This document shows, piece after piece, positions 28,546 through 37,492 of a stretch of DNA of 64,000 nt. The stretch's first letter is position 1. Every line of letters starts with the position of its first letter. A program made the position numbers and the translations under genes. This stretch comes from SKVR01 sp037441525 (GTDB taxonomy: Bacteria; Bacteroidota; Bacteroidia; Bacteroidales; UBA7960). The notes under the pieces are model-generated. The model was not told the DNA's origin, made no database searches, and saw only the letters and a program-made list of their open reading frames with translations. Location: positions 1 through 64,000 of the forward strand of contig JBBISA010000003.1 in assembly GCA_037441525.1 (NCBI GenBank). Reading direction: 5' to 3'.

Positions 28546-29289
28546 TTAAATGGTTATACCCCCATCCACACTTATTACAGCCCCGTTTATATAGGCTGCC
28601 TCTTCAGATGCAAGATAGGCATAAATGGATGCTATTTCGTCGGGATGACCCAATCTGCCTACCGGTACTTTGTCCTCCATTGATTTAAGAATTTCGGCAG
28701 GCATTTTTTTTACCATATCGGTGGCTATAAAACCAGGGGCTACTGCATTAACAGTAATCCCTTTGCGGCCGAGCTCGCGGGCAAGGGTTTTGGTCATACC
28801 TATAACTCCGGCTTTTGTTGCCACATAGTTGGTTTGCCCAAAATTGCCATACAAAGCCACTACCGATGATGTATTGATGATGCGTCCGAAATTCTTCTCA
28901 ACCATATACTGGCTGATTACCTTGGCACAGTTGAACACTCCGGTAAGATTCACATCAATAACCTGTTGCCATTGTTCTGGTGTCATTTTTTTGATGGATG
29001 CATCTCGTGTAATTCCGGCATTATTGATCAGAATATCAATTTTTCTGTATTTTTCTATTACATTGGTTGCGGCTGCCTCAACATCGGCGAAAAGAGATGT
29101 ATTTACCTTCATAAAAACAGCTTCACCGCCAATAGCAGCAATCTCCCTGCAGGTTGTGTCCCCTGCTTCAGTGTTCATATCCCATAGTACAACCTTAGCT
29201 CCTTCGTTGGCTAATCTAATCGCACCTGCTTTGCCAATGCCGGCAGCACCTCCGGTAATAATGGCTACCTTTTTTTCGAATCGTTTCAT
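28546..29289 (-). CDS. SDR-family 3-oxoacyl reductase (FabG/PhaB-like)
   Basis: The 247-residue classical short-chain dehydrogenase has TGGAAGIGKAGA (NAD(P) binding), NNAGITRDA, the catalytic Ser in INTSSVVALYGNFGQ and the YVATKAG YxxxK motif, then VAPGFIATDMVKKM. It ends with GAVISVDGGITI. It resembles 3-oxoacyl-ACP or acetoacetyl-CoA reductases. Because a thiolase gene lies 29 bp upstream, reduction of a 3-ketoacyl-CoA (or the reverse oxidation) is more likely than a fatty-acid synthesis role. No PHA synthase is nearby. Confidence 0.85.
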   Translation of the reverse strand: MKRFEKKVAIITGGAAGIGKAGAIRLANEGAKVVLWDMNTEAGDTTCREIAAIGGEAVFMKVNTSLFADVEAAATNVIEKYRKIDILINNAGITRDASIKKMTPEQWQQVIDVNLTGVFNCAKVISQYMVEKNFGRIINTSSVVALYGNFGQTNYVATKAGVIGMTKTLARELGRKGITVNAVAPGFIATDMVKKMPAEILKSMEDKVPVGRLGHPDEIASIYAYLASEEAAYINGAVISVDGGITI

Positions 29290-29318
29290 TGTGTTTGTAT
29301 TTTAAGGGTGTTGTGTTT

Positions 29319-30503
29319 TCAGGATAATTTTTCAATGATAAGCGCTGTGCCCTGCCCTCCGCCTATGCAAAGTGTTGCCAGGCCCATCCGGGCATCGCGG
29401 CGACCCATTTCGTAAATCAAAGTAGTGAGAATTCGTGCCCCGGAAGCCCCAATAGGATGCCCAAGGGCAATGGCACCACCGTTTACATTGACCTTGGTCG
29501 TATCAAAGCCCAAATCCCTGGCAACAGCGAGCGACTGCGCAGCAAATGCTTCATTGGATTCAATCAGGTCAATATCACCGATGGTTAAACCCGCCTTTTG
29601 AAGAGCAGAGCGGGTAGCCGGAACAGGGCCATAGCCCATAATTCCGGGATCGAGGGCGGCATTGGCATAAGAAACAATGCGTGCCAGGGGTTTGACCCCA
29701 AGTTCGCGGGCCTTTTCGGCTGACATAACTATCAGCATTGCAGCACCATCATTAAGCCCTGATGCATTCCCTGCAGTTACAGTTCCCTCTTTTTTAAAGG
29801 CCGGAGAGAGCTTTGCAAGTTTTTCAAGGATTAAGCCATGCTTTGGGTACTCGTCGGTATCAAATACCATCGGGTCGCCTTTGCGCTGCGGAATTTCTAT
29901 TCGTACTATTTCATCCCTGAATCGGCCTTCCCTGTGTGCTTTTTCAGCCTTGTGCTGGCTTGCCAGGGCAAACTCGTCCTGTTCCTGCCTGGTAATATTC
30001 CATTGCGATGCAATGTTCTCAGCCGTTATTCCCATGTGATAATTATTGAAAGCATCGGTAAGGCCATCCTTTATCATACTGTCGGTTATTTCACCATGGC
30101 CCATCCTGTAACCAAATCTTGCTTTCTCCAGCAGATAAGGAGCATTCGACATGCTTTCTGTTCCACCTGCCAGCACCACATCGGCATCGCCCAGCATTAT
30201 AAATTGGGCTGCCATACTTACAGCCCTTAAACCGCTTCCGCAGAGTTTGTTTATGGTCATTGCAGGGCTGGTTTCGGGAACTCCGGCTTTAATCGATACC
30301 TGCCGGGCAATGTTTTGCCCCTGCCCTGCCGACAAAATATTCCCTACAATAGTCTCGTTAATATCTGTGGGCTTTATTCCGGCTCTTTTTATAGCCTCCC
30401 GGGATGCGAAAACCCCAAGATCAACTGCTGAAAAACTGCCCAACCCACCACCGTAGCTGCCGATAGCAGTTCTGGCTGCTGATACAATTACTACTTCGCG
30501 CAT
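29319..30503 (-). CDS. atoB: Acetyl-CoA C-acetyltransferase (thiolase)
   Basis: The 394-residue product makes or cleaves acetoacetyl-CoA or other 3-ketoacyl-CoA. It has the nucleophile Cys in TINKLCGSGLRAV, the GxTAEN-like GITAENIA, NASGLNDGAAM, the NEAFAAQ motif, GGAIALGHPIGASGAR and the second active Cys in LCIGGGQG. The start at 30503 (MREVVIVSAART) is preferred to 30524. It is the first gene of the six-gene minus-strand operon reaching to 23553. Whether the operon runs in the degradative or synthetic direction cannot be told. Confidence 0.92.
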   Translation of the reverse strand: MREVVIVSAARTAIGSYGGGLGSFSAVDLGVFASREAIKRAGIKPTDINETIVGNILSAGQGQNIARQVSIKAGVPETSPAMTINKLCGSGLRAVSMAAQFIMLGDADVVLAGGTESMSNAPYLLEKARFGYRMGHGEITDSMIKDGLTDAFNNYHMGITAENIASQWNITRQEQDEFALASQHKAEKAHREGRFRDEIVRIEIPQRKGDPMVFDTDEYPKHGLILEKLAKLSPAFKKEGTVTAGNASGLNDGAAMLIVMSAEKARELGVKPLARIVSYANAALDPGIMGYGPVPATRSALQKAGLTIGDIDLIESNEAFAAQSLAVARDLGFDTTKVNVNGGAIALGHPIGASGARILTTLIYEMGRRDARMGLATLCIGGGQGTALIIEKLS

Positions 30504-30693
30504 ATCATTTAGATTTTGAATCACTTACAATTTTCTTACAAACATCATAATAAAGGATGCCTCCATGTTAATGATTTCTTAACTTTACAGGGTTGACTTT
30601 TAGATCATTTTAAAGCGATGTGCATTTTATATTACTGTTTATCTGTACTTTAAACACTGTACAAACCCTATCGACCTGGAAATTCCTGACCCC

Positions 30694-32115
30694 ATGAACA
30701 GCCGCCTTAACAAATTCACCAAGTACGCAAATTCCCTCTACCCACATGAGCTCGACTATTTACTCCATATCCAAAAATTCGAGCATTCCGGGAATCTGAA
30801 AATTCTGGACCTGGTAAATTACAACTCAAAAAATCCACAAAATCCGCTGCCCTTTGATGTGAGTTTAGACAAGCGAAGGTATAGCTACATGAAAAACTGG
30901 ATGGAAGAGCAGCTTGCCGAAATGGATGTGGATCTTTTCTATGAATGGCTTATCTCGTGCGAAAAAAAAGTTCTTACTGATATGATCACCGTTGAAGAGG
31001 AAAAAGTTATCCTCAAAAAATCACGCATCATTAATCATACTCATTACTACTTTATCAGGTTTTATGAATTGATGCGCTATTACCGCGATTACCTTCTCAT
31101 ACGCAACCGCACCGATTCATACCGAAACATTATCACCTATCTGCGCAAAAACCAGCAATTTTATCAGGTTGCAATTGATCTTAACACACGAATAAACCGT
31201 GCATCAGAAGATATAGTGGGCCAGTATTTCGATAGCCACACCGAATCACGGCAATGGGAGGAGTTATTAAATGAAGTTTTCTTTAACAAAGAAATTGATG
31301 GGTACACCCGATACCGGGCTGCTGTAAGGTTAACCTACATGTACTATAACTACCGCGAATTTGGCAAACTTCGCAATATTTACGAAGAACTCGACAGAAG
31401 TTTTCAGGCAGGGGTATTCTACTCGCGGCGCATACTGGCCAATTACTATGCAAACAGGGCTATGATGCATTCAAAACTTGGCGAATTAAAGGATGCAGAA
31501 AAATATGGCTGGCTGGCCATAAGGCACGAAAACAGCGACTTCATTTTTTATGTTCTTAATTTGTGCGGGGTTTTACTGAAAAACCACAAGTCTGCCGAAG
31601 CCCTTGGTTTAATGCAACGGTCAATACAAAAGCTGCGTAAAACAGCCAACTACTATTACAGGATCGGTTTTGCAGCTTTTTACATAAAGGCATTAACGGC
31701 CAACAAACATTATCGCGAAGCCGCAGACTATGCTGAAACATTCCATGGCAGCCACAAAAAAGAGATAATACGCAATCGCTGGCATTTGTTCTATTCAAAC
31801 TATTTCCAGGCATTGGCATGGTGCGAGAATTATGGAAAGATTATATCTCTCTCGCGACGCTATCAACTGGTTGATATGGAAAAAAAACAAGCTGGTGAAG
31901 CACGTTATATGCCTGTTTTACTGTGGTATACCACAATCGCCGATTATATAGAGGGGCACACTGGAGTTGATAAATTAACCGATACTATTGTAAAATCATG
32001 CCAGCACCTGGTTCAGAACAACTACAGTGTAGGGAAAATAAAAGAGCTATTAAATGAATTATCACAATTTGCACCAGAAGCGTTCAGAAACGTAATTGAC
32101 CAAACCAATTTATGA
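30694..32115 (+). CDS. Uncharacterised helical-repeat (TPR-like) protein
   Basis: The 473-residue protein has no signal peptide and no recognised catalytic motif. It is rich in Tyr, Arg, Lys and Leu, with helix pairs in the second half that look like degenerate TPRs (YYANRAMMHSKLGELKDAEKYGWLAIRH near residue 250-275; FYIKALTANKHYREAADYAETF near 330). The first 150 residues look like a different helical domain. It is probably a cytosolic scaffold. It diverges from the thiolase operon across a 190-bp gap. No function is assigned. Confidence 0.65.
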   Translation: MNSRLNKFTKYANSLYPHELDYLLHIQKFEHSGNLKILDLVNYNSKNPQNPLPFDVSLDKRRYSYMKNWMEEQLAEMDVDLFYEWLISCEKKVLTDMITVEEEKVILKKSRIINHTHYYFIRFYELMRYYRDYLLIRNRTDSYRNIITYLRKNQQFYQVAIDLNTRINRASEDIVGQYFDSHTESRQWEELLNEVFFNKEIDGYTRYRAAVRLTYMYYNYREFGKLRNIYEELDRSFQAGVFYSRRILANYYANRAMMHSKLGELKDAEKYGWLAIRHENSDFIFYVLNLCGVLLKNHKSAEALGLMQRSIQKLRKTANYYYRIGFAAFYIKALTANKHYREAADYAETFHGSHKKEIIRNRWHLFYSNYFQALAWCENYGKIISLSRRYQLVDMEKKQAGEARYMPVLLWYTTIADYIEGHTGVDKLTDTIVKSCQHLVQNNYSVGKIKELLNELSQFAPEAFRNVIDQTNL

Positions 32116-32386
32116 CTGTTTATCGGGAAAAGATAATCCTCAAAGAGCCAATAAAAACATTTGGTGGCCAAACAAAAGGCGAGCCCTGCACCCGCCTATT
32201 GCTTTTAACCACCAAAACAAAAACAACATTAACCAATAAAAACAATCAAAGAATGATTAATTTTTCAGCATACCAAAGTACAATTTTTTTTTAAAAAATC
32301 AAAACATTTTTTTCTAAAAAAATACTCTGAATGTTCGTCAGAAATCAGTTTTTTCTCTTCAAAAATAAAAAATATAATTTACAGAA
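32116..32386. other. AT-rich intergenic region
   Basis: No convincing gene. A weak hairpin AGGCG/CGCCT at 32177-32197 with a modest T-rich follow-up might end the upstream transcript. The rest is A- and T-tract DNA. Confidence 0.4.
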
Positions 32387-32416
32387 CAAAAAAAGGCCGC
32401 CAGCAAAGGCGACCTT
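32387..32416 (-). terminator. Intrinsic terminator of the small barrel gene
   Basis: Minus strand: AAGGTCGCC, a 6-nt loop, then GGCGGCCTT (one G-T pair), followed by a T run (32387-32392). It lies 25 bp past the gene end. Confidence 0.85.
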
Positions 32417-32441
32417 AATATTTTAAGAAAAATTTATTCTT

Positions 32442-33053
32442 TTACCACCCCTGGTTGTTCCGATACATGGGGTTAGAATTAAAGGGATTCGTCTGCATGG
32501 GCATAAAGGGGTTACTCCCATGCGATACATTCATCTGTGCACCGATGCTGAATTTTTTATTTATCTTGTAATCAAAACCAACCATCATGCCCCCTATGGT
32601 GCGATTAAAGGCCTGGGGGTTTATCTGTGGGGTAAAAAATGCAGGCATATTATTTCTTTCGGTCCAGACACCACCCGAAACCACAAGCCTTGGGTTCATT
32701 CTGTATGCACCCAATGCATAAACAGTTGCTGAGTGAAGTCGTCCCTGATTTGTGGAACCGAAAATGGGTGATGACGACCCAGACAAAGACCCAGTAGATA
32801 GCTGACTGCCAACCATGAAACTGAAATTTCTTCCAGGATGAAAAGTAAGGTGCGGAGAAACTGAATGGGAGAAAAATCCCCCGCCAAACCCGGTGGAAAA
32901 ACTACTCCCTAACTGAAGGCCAAAAACAGGTTTCTGACTATAAATTGAATAATTATCTGATAAAAGTCCTGACTGCGTGTGTTGGCTGAACTGCGCGCTC
33001 ACAAAACCGAATGTGAGCATCAAAGCCAAACTAAGGAAAATTTTTGTTTTCAT
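32442..33053 (-). CDS. Small exported outer-membrane barrel-like protein
   Basis: The 203-residue protein has a signal peptide (MKTKIFLSLALMLTFGFVSA). It is rich in Ser, Gly, Phe and Asn, with alternating beta patterns (FGLQLGSSFSTGFGGGFFSH, HSATVYALGAYRMNPRLVVSGGVW, IGGMMVGFDYKINKKFSIGAQM). The C-terminus is low-complexity Asn/Met/Pro/Gln (MPMQTNPFNSNPMYRNNQGW). A small outer-membrane barrel or surface protein is likely. The family was not recognised. It is monocistronic with a clear terminator. Confidence 0.65.
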   Translation of the reverse strand: MKTKIFLSLALMLTFGFVSAQFSQHTQSGLLSDNYSIYSQKPVFGLQLGSSFSTGFGGGFFSHSVSPHLTFHPGRNFSFMVGSQLSTGSLSGSSSPIFGSTNQGRLHSATVYALGAYRMNPRLVVSGGVWTERNNMPAFFTPQINPQAFNRTIGGMMVGFDYKINKKFSIGAQMNVSHGSNPFMPMQTNPFNSNPMYRNNQGW

Positions 33054-33175
33054 AATTCAACTGTTTAAGTAAACTTTCGGTTTAGAAAATTATTAAGCAA
33101 AACATTCAAAATTACAAAAAATTGCCAAGGGGGTAGTTCCTTTAATGTTTTTTTATGTTATAACAGCCCTTTCAC

Positions 33176-33183
33176 TAATTTTG
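33176..33183 (+). promoter_or_regulatory. -7 box for the YitT-family gene
   Basis: TAATTTTG matches TAnnTTTG, 56 bp before the ATG at 33240. Confidence 0.4.
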
Positions 33184-33239
33184 TAAAATCACATTCTCAA
33201 TTATTTTTTCGGGGCCAGCAATCTAAATTACAACCATTT

Positions 33240-34112
33240 ATGAGATTTCGAAAATTTAAGAATCCTGTATTCAACTCCGTTTTGAGCTATTTGATAATCA
33301 CTTTAGGGTTGTTTATTAATGCTCTCGCCTGGACTTCATTCATATTGCCCTCCAAGGTTGTGGGGGGAGGCATTACAGGTTTGAGTGCACTGGTATTTTA
33401 CGCCACTGGAATTCCGGTTGGACTAACTTTTTTTGCTATCAACATTGTATTGATCATTCTTGGGATAAAAAGCCTGGGACTCTCCTTTGGGATACGTACC
33501 ATTTATGCCAGTGTAGTGCTTTCAATATTTCTTAGTGTTTTGCAGCAGACAATTACCGAGCCCGTGGTTGACGACAAGTTCATGGCAACTATAATTGGGG
33601 CTATACTTGGCGGTGCCAGTGTGGGCTTGGTTTTCTCGCAGGGTGGAAGTACCGGTGGTACCGATATCATTGCCATGATGATCAACAAGTATCGCAATAT
33701 CAGTCCGGGAAAACTTATACTATATATGGATGCCGTGATTATATCAAGCTCTTATATTCTTTTCCAATCTATTGAGTTGCTAATGTATGGCTTTGTTTTT
33801 ATGGGGGTTGCTTCATACGCAATCGACATGGTATTGATGGGGCACCGTCAAAGTGTGCAGCTATTCATCTTTAGCAGTAAACCAGAAATAATTGCCGAGC
33901 AAATAGCCAATGAGATTGGCCGGGGAGTTACATTGATAAACGGCAAAGGTTGGTACAGCAAGACCGACACCAATATACTCATGGTGGTGGTAAAACGATA
34001 CGAAAGTGGTCAGGTATTAAGAACCATTAAACAGATAGACCCCGAAGCATTTATCTCCATATCTAATGTAATGGGTGTTTTCGGAAAGGGTTTCGACCCT
34101 TTAAAATATTAA
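33240..34112 (+). CDS. YitT-family integral membrane protein
   Basis: The 290-residue protein has five to six transmembrane helices in the first ~200 residues, including VVGGGITGLSALVFYATGIPVG and the glycine-rich GAILGGASVGLVFSQGGSTGGTDIIAMMINK characteristic of the YitT/DUF161 family. A soluble DUF2179 domain follows (~205-285; RGVTLINGKGWYSKTDTNILMVVVKR, EAFISISNVMGVFGKGF). Function of the family is not established; transport is suspected. Directly after its stop lies a copy of the palindromic intergenic repeat. Confidence 0.85.
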   Translation: MRFRKFKNPVFNSVLSYLIITLGLFINALAWTSFILPSKVVGGGITGLSALVFYATGIPVGLTFFAINIVLIILGIKSLGLSFGIRTIYASVVLSIFLSVLQQTITEPVVDDKFMATIIGAILGGASVGLVFSQGGSTGGTDIIAMMINKYRNISPGKLILYMDAVIISSSYILFQSIELLMYGFVFMGVASYAIDMVLMGHRQSVQLFIFSSKPEIIAEQIANEIGRGVTLINGKGWYSKTDTNILMVVVKRYESGQVLRTIKQIDPEAFISISNVMGVFGKGFDPLKY

Positions 34113-34163
34113 TTCCGGAATAGTTATTAGGGATGCCGTGAACTAATGACTTAGCCGGGTTTA
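34113..34163. repeat. Palindromic intergenic repeat, copy 2
   Basis: It begins at the YitT stop codon. CCGGAATAGTTATTAG (34115-34130) and CTAATGACTTAGCCGG (34143-34158) form an imperfect inverted repeat. The segment GAACTAATGACTTAGCCGGG matches the reverse complement of copy 3 (60262-60300) almost base for base, including the spacer. Confidence 0.7.
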
Positions 34164-34275
34164 ATGTTCCGGGGGATGGGGTAAAGCTAAGAACCAGGAT
34201 TTTTGTTTGCTATTCAAAGTTTAGGTTATTTAAACCTTCTGATTTCAGATTTAAGGCAATCCACATCGTCCGGTA

Positions 34276-36753
34276 TCAGTCTTTTCTTAGCACTTCTGCT
34301 GCATTGATGTATAATACTCTAACTGTATGTAAAACAATAGCTGCAGCAATGGTTGCTCCAACCAAAATACCCGAATAAATGAATGGCATTATGCCGGGAT
34401 TTACGCTAAACGCGAAGGTTTTTAACCACTCCGAAATAAGCTGATAACACAGTATAAACCCCATACTGCAACCCATAAGATATTGTAAAAAGTAGTTTCT
34501 GAAAAACATAAGGAAGAAATCAAACCACGAAGCCCCCATTACTTTTCTAATCCCAATTTCAATGCTTCGTCTTTCTATATCAAAAGCTGTTATGCCAAAA
34601 ATTCCCAGGAAGGAAATGATAATACAAAGCCAGGCAAAGTATCCAAAAAACCGACTAAGATTTCGGTTTTCTGCAAAGAACATTGCAATTTGATCTTCTA
34701 CATGATAATAGTTTAATGGGTTTCTGACTTCGAATTTTTCCCAGGCATCTCTAATTATTTCTTCCCTCAGTTTTTTATCTACTTCATCAAACTTAACAGC
34801 AATATATTTAGCTCTGCCAAAAGGCAGAGGAAGTATTATCAATGGCTCAATAGGTCTGTTTAGCAATGCATAATAAAAATTATCAACAACCCCTTTTATT
34901 TCACGTTCTCTTCTTTGTAGCCCTTCAAGAAACTGGTATTGAGTAATAATGGTTTTACCCACAGGCCAACCATAATTGAGTGAATCATTCAATACCCTAT
35001 TTACAAAAACACCGTTGTTGGAAAGCAAGCCCGCAGGTGCTTCAATCCCATTTTGAGCAAAAATTCCGACCCCCATTAATTTCAGATAATCTTCCGATAC
35101 CTGTACATTATAATAAGATCTTACAAGCAAATCATTTTCCTTTGCAAATAAAACTGTATGTTTAATCGGATTCATTGAAAAAACATAATTGGTTCGCGCA
35201 ACTTGCTGAACACCTTTCGATTGACGCAACAATTCCTCAAACTCATCAAGCCGCTCATTGGCTTTTCGTGTGCCCACATCAATTACAGTAATATTTTCGG
35301 TGTCGTAACCAAGATCAAAGTTTTGCATAAACCCAAGTTGCTGGTAAACAACAAATGTGGCTGCAATCATGAATGCTGCTACTGTGAACTGAACAGTTAC
35401 AAGAGCATTTTTTAGAAAAACTGTGCGGCTTCCGGTTGAAAACCTGCGAACCAAAAGCTTTATAACAGGCGTGGTAACAAAGAATATGGCGGGGAAGAGA
35501 CCTGACAATAATGCACAAACCAAAAATACCAGTGCGATAACGACCAGCAGGAATGGGTCGTTCAATATATTCAGGCTCATATCAGCCATCAGAAAACTAT
35601 TAAATGGTTCAAGGGCAATTTCAACCAACACAAGAGCCAACCCCAGACTTATAAACGAATAGATCGCAGCTTCGGTAAAGAACCCAACGAATATGCTTCG
35701 GGTTGAGCTGCCCAACACCTTAACCATTGCCATCTCCTTCCGGCGCTTGCTAAAATGGCTGATTGAAAGATTGGTGTAGTTGATAGAAGCCACAACCAGA
35801 AGAAATACCGCAATTACAATGAATACCAATACAATCATGGGGTTCATTATGCGCATATTGATGGACTCGCCAGACAGTTCATAAATCAGGTCTGATTCAA
35901 GGTGGATGCTTGCCAGGGCTTGGAAGATTGGATGGAAGGTGTAGGTAGGTTCTGAATATAGTCCAAAATTTTCTTTTCTAAGAAATTCTGTCCATGACTC
36001 GCCCGAAAAATTATTTCGATCAAAATCATTATCCACCAAAATATATGACCAGACCACAATACTGCCAAAAGTCTGTTCAAAAAGTTTCCATGTCATTCCC
36101 GGTCCAAAAGAGTATTCGAATAGCTCTTGTATATAGTTCATCGACGACATGGACAATAACCCGGAAAAACGAAAATGAGTGTTTAGCGGTGGGTCTTCAA
36201 TTACTGCCGTAATGGTAAATTCTGCTGCATCAGATAACCAAATCTTTTCACCAACCACGTTGACCCTGCCAAAGAATCTTTTTGCAAGTGTTCTGGTAAC
36301 TACAAAGGATAAGGGTTTTTGCAGTGCTTCATCTGTGTTTCCTTCAATTGTTTCTGCATGAAAAAAGTCGAAGAAGGTGCTGTCAACGGCAAAAATTCCC
36401 GAATCGCTTATGGCGTAATGTTCCGAATAAAAAATCATATCCTGCAGGAAATAAGCAGGATAGAAAATTCGCAAGGCCGACTTAACCCCTGGGAAATGCT
36501 TCTGAATAGCCGGAACCAAAGCCGCTGAACTAACTGCATATCCCTGGCTTTGACCAAACAATTCCAATTCGGTTCCAACTCTCAAAATATCTTTATGCCT
36601 TGGGTGGTATTTATCGAAGGAAGTCTGATACCTGATAAAAAGAAACACGAGTAAGGCACTGGCCATGCCCATTGCAAGACCTGCAATATTTACAGTTGAA
36701 TATACCTTCTCACGATATATCCGCCGGAGGCTGGTCTTAATAATGTGTTTCAA
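34276..36753 (-). CDS. FtsX/MacB-type ABC transporter permease
   Basis: The 825-residue inner-membrane protein has the layout of Bacteroidetes MacB-like permeases. There is one N-terminal helix after a basic start (LRRIYREKVYSTVNIAGLAMGMASALLVF), a periplasmic MacB_PCD-type domain, three helices with an FtsX core (~285-420), a second periplasmic domain (~440-680), and four C-terminal helices (FGITAFDIERRSIEIGIRKVMGAS is the conserved FtsX loop). No ATPase gene is adjacent, so the partner must be encoded elsewhere. It probably works in efflux or lipoprotein/antimicrobial export. Confidence 0.85.
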   Translation of the reverse strand: MKHIIKTSLRRIYREKVYSTVNIAGLAMGMASALLVFLFIRYQTSFDKYHPRHKDILRVGTELELFGQSQGYAVSSAALVPAIQKHFPGVKSALRIFYPAYFLQDMIFYSEHYAISDSGIFAVDSTFFDFFHAETIEGNTDEALQKPLSFVVTRTLAKRFFGRVNVVGEKIWLSDAAEFTITAVIEDPPLNTHFRFSGLLSMSSMNYIQELFEYSFGPGMTWKLFEQTFGSIVVWSYILVDNDFDRNNFSGESWTEFLRKENFGLYSEPTYTFHPIFQALASIHLESDLIYELSGESINMRIMNPMIVLVFIVIAVFLLVVASINYTNLSISHFSKRRKEMAMVKVLGSSTRSIFVGFFTEAAIYSFISLGLALVLVEIALEPFNSFLMADMSLNILNDPFLLVVIALVFLVCALLSGLFPAIFFVTTPVIKLLVRRFSTGSRTVFLKNALVTVQFTVAAFMIAATFVVYQQLGFMQNFDLGYDTENITVIDVGTRKANERLDEFEELLRQSKGVQQVARTNYVFSMNPIKHTVLFAKENDLLVRSYYNVQVSEDYLKLMGVGIFAQNGIEAPAGLLSNNGVFVNRVLNDSLNYGWPVGKTIITQYQFLEGLQRREREIKGVVDNFYYALLNRPIEPLIILPLPFGRAKYIAVKFDEVDKKLREEIIRDAWEKFEVRNPLNYYHVEDQIAMFFAENRNLSRFFGYFAWLCIIISFLGIFGITAFDIERRSIEIGIRKVMGASWFDFFLMFFRNYFLQYLMGCSMGFILCYQLISEWLKTFAFSVNPGIMPFIYSGILVGATIAAAIVLHTVRVLYINAAEVLRKD

Positions 36754-36864
36754 ATACCAAAGGTTTTAAATTTTCCTGGATAACACCAATTTAAACCACA
36801 ACAAAAAATACTTTGTTATGCCTGGTGTTTTATTAAAAGAATTTCGCCAGTTGCGTTTGATTGA

Positions 36865-37098
36865 TTAATCAGGATTTTCTGAAGCCTGTTGTTCTGAAAT
36901 ACTATCGGCTTTCTGAAGCATCTGATTCGCTCTTTCCATCAATTCTCTGCGCTCCTGGTCAAGTTTCAGACTATCCTCAATCTCCTGCTGTCTTGCTTGT
37001 TCCTTTTTTGAGGCACTCCCACATGATAACATTATAGATAAGCCAAGCAGCCCGAGCAATGCAATGTAAGTTGATTTTAAAAAAATAATTCTTTTCAT
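36865..37098 (-). CDS. Small lipoprotein with charged helix
   Basis: The 77-residue product has a lipoprotein signal (MKRIIFLKS, hydrophobic core, lipobox MLSC). A highly charged, helix-prone Glu/Gln/Lys/Arg tail follows (KKEQARQQEIEDSLKLDQERRELMERANQM region). It resembles short, Lpp-like helical lipoproteins in build only; no family was recognised. It has its own -7 box at 37134-37141. It lies downstream of the ABC permease gene's start region and is probably transcribed toward it. Confidence 0.7.
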   Translation of the reverse strand: MKRIIFLKSTYIALLGLLGLSIMLSCGSASKKEQARQQEIEDSLKLDQERRELMERANQMLQKADSISEQQASENPD

Positions 37099-37133
37099 TG
37101 GAGTAGGTTTTTAAATTCATTGGATTTACAGCA

Positions 37134-37141
37134 CAAATATA
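37134..37141 (-). promoter_or_regulatory. -7 box of the small lipoprotein gene
   Basis: The minus strand reads TATATTTG. It overlaps the end of the T tract of the terminator at 37141-37173, so lipoprotein transcription can restart just after the upstream terminator. Confidence 0.45.
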
Positions 37142-37255
37142 AAAAAACCGGCTGGTAACCACACCAGCCGGTTCAATCCACAATTAAATAACCACAAAAA
37201 CTAATACACTTTGAAACCAATGAAAACTATTGGTAACTAATGTTTGTTTGCCTTA
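37141..37255 (-). ncRNA. Possible small RNA of about 115 nt ending in a terminator
   Basis: On the minus strand, TACTTTTG (37266-37259) matches the -7 consensus. Transcription from about 37252 would pass a small hairpin (37216-37234). It would end at a strong hairpin, AACCGGCTGG (37146-37155) with CCAGCCGGTT (37164-37173), followed by seven T. No coding frame lies between. Alternatively it is an attenuated 5' leader of the small lipoprotein gene. The 394-bp gap 37099-37492 contains nothing else clear. Confidence 0.42.
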
Positions 37256-37492
37256 ATACAAAAGTATTTCTTTTTTGTTCGATTCTTAACAAAAAAACGT
37301 TAATTGAGGTTAATATCAAACTATGGTTTCAAAACATCTATCTTATTCTGACCTCATCATAGTTTTTGCCCAAATATATATACCTAAATTAAACTTTGTT
37401 AAAATAAAAACAATAGCACGCCCCTGTTTGTAATTTTACAACCATCATTAAAAAGTGGTAATCAAACATTAAAAGAGTATCAGGTTCTGATC

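Noticed and set aside
28546..30503. Poly-hydroxybutyrate synthesis (phaA-phaB)
   Set aside because: Thiolase and reductase are present but no PHA synthase, phasin or related gene; the symporter, CoA-transferase and KAS III pair point to another role.
32112..32294. 60-codon ORF after the helical-repeat gene
   Set aside because: Low-complexity Lys/Thr/Asn composition in AT-rich DNA; no start context and no support.
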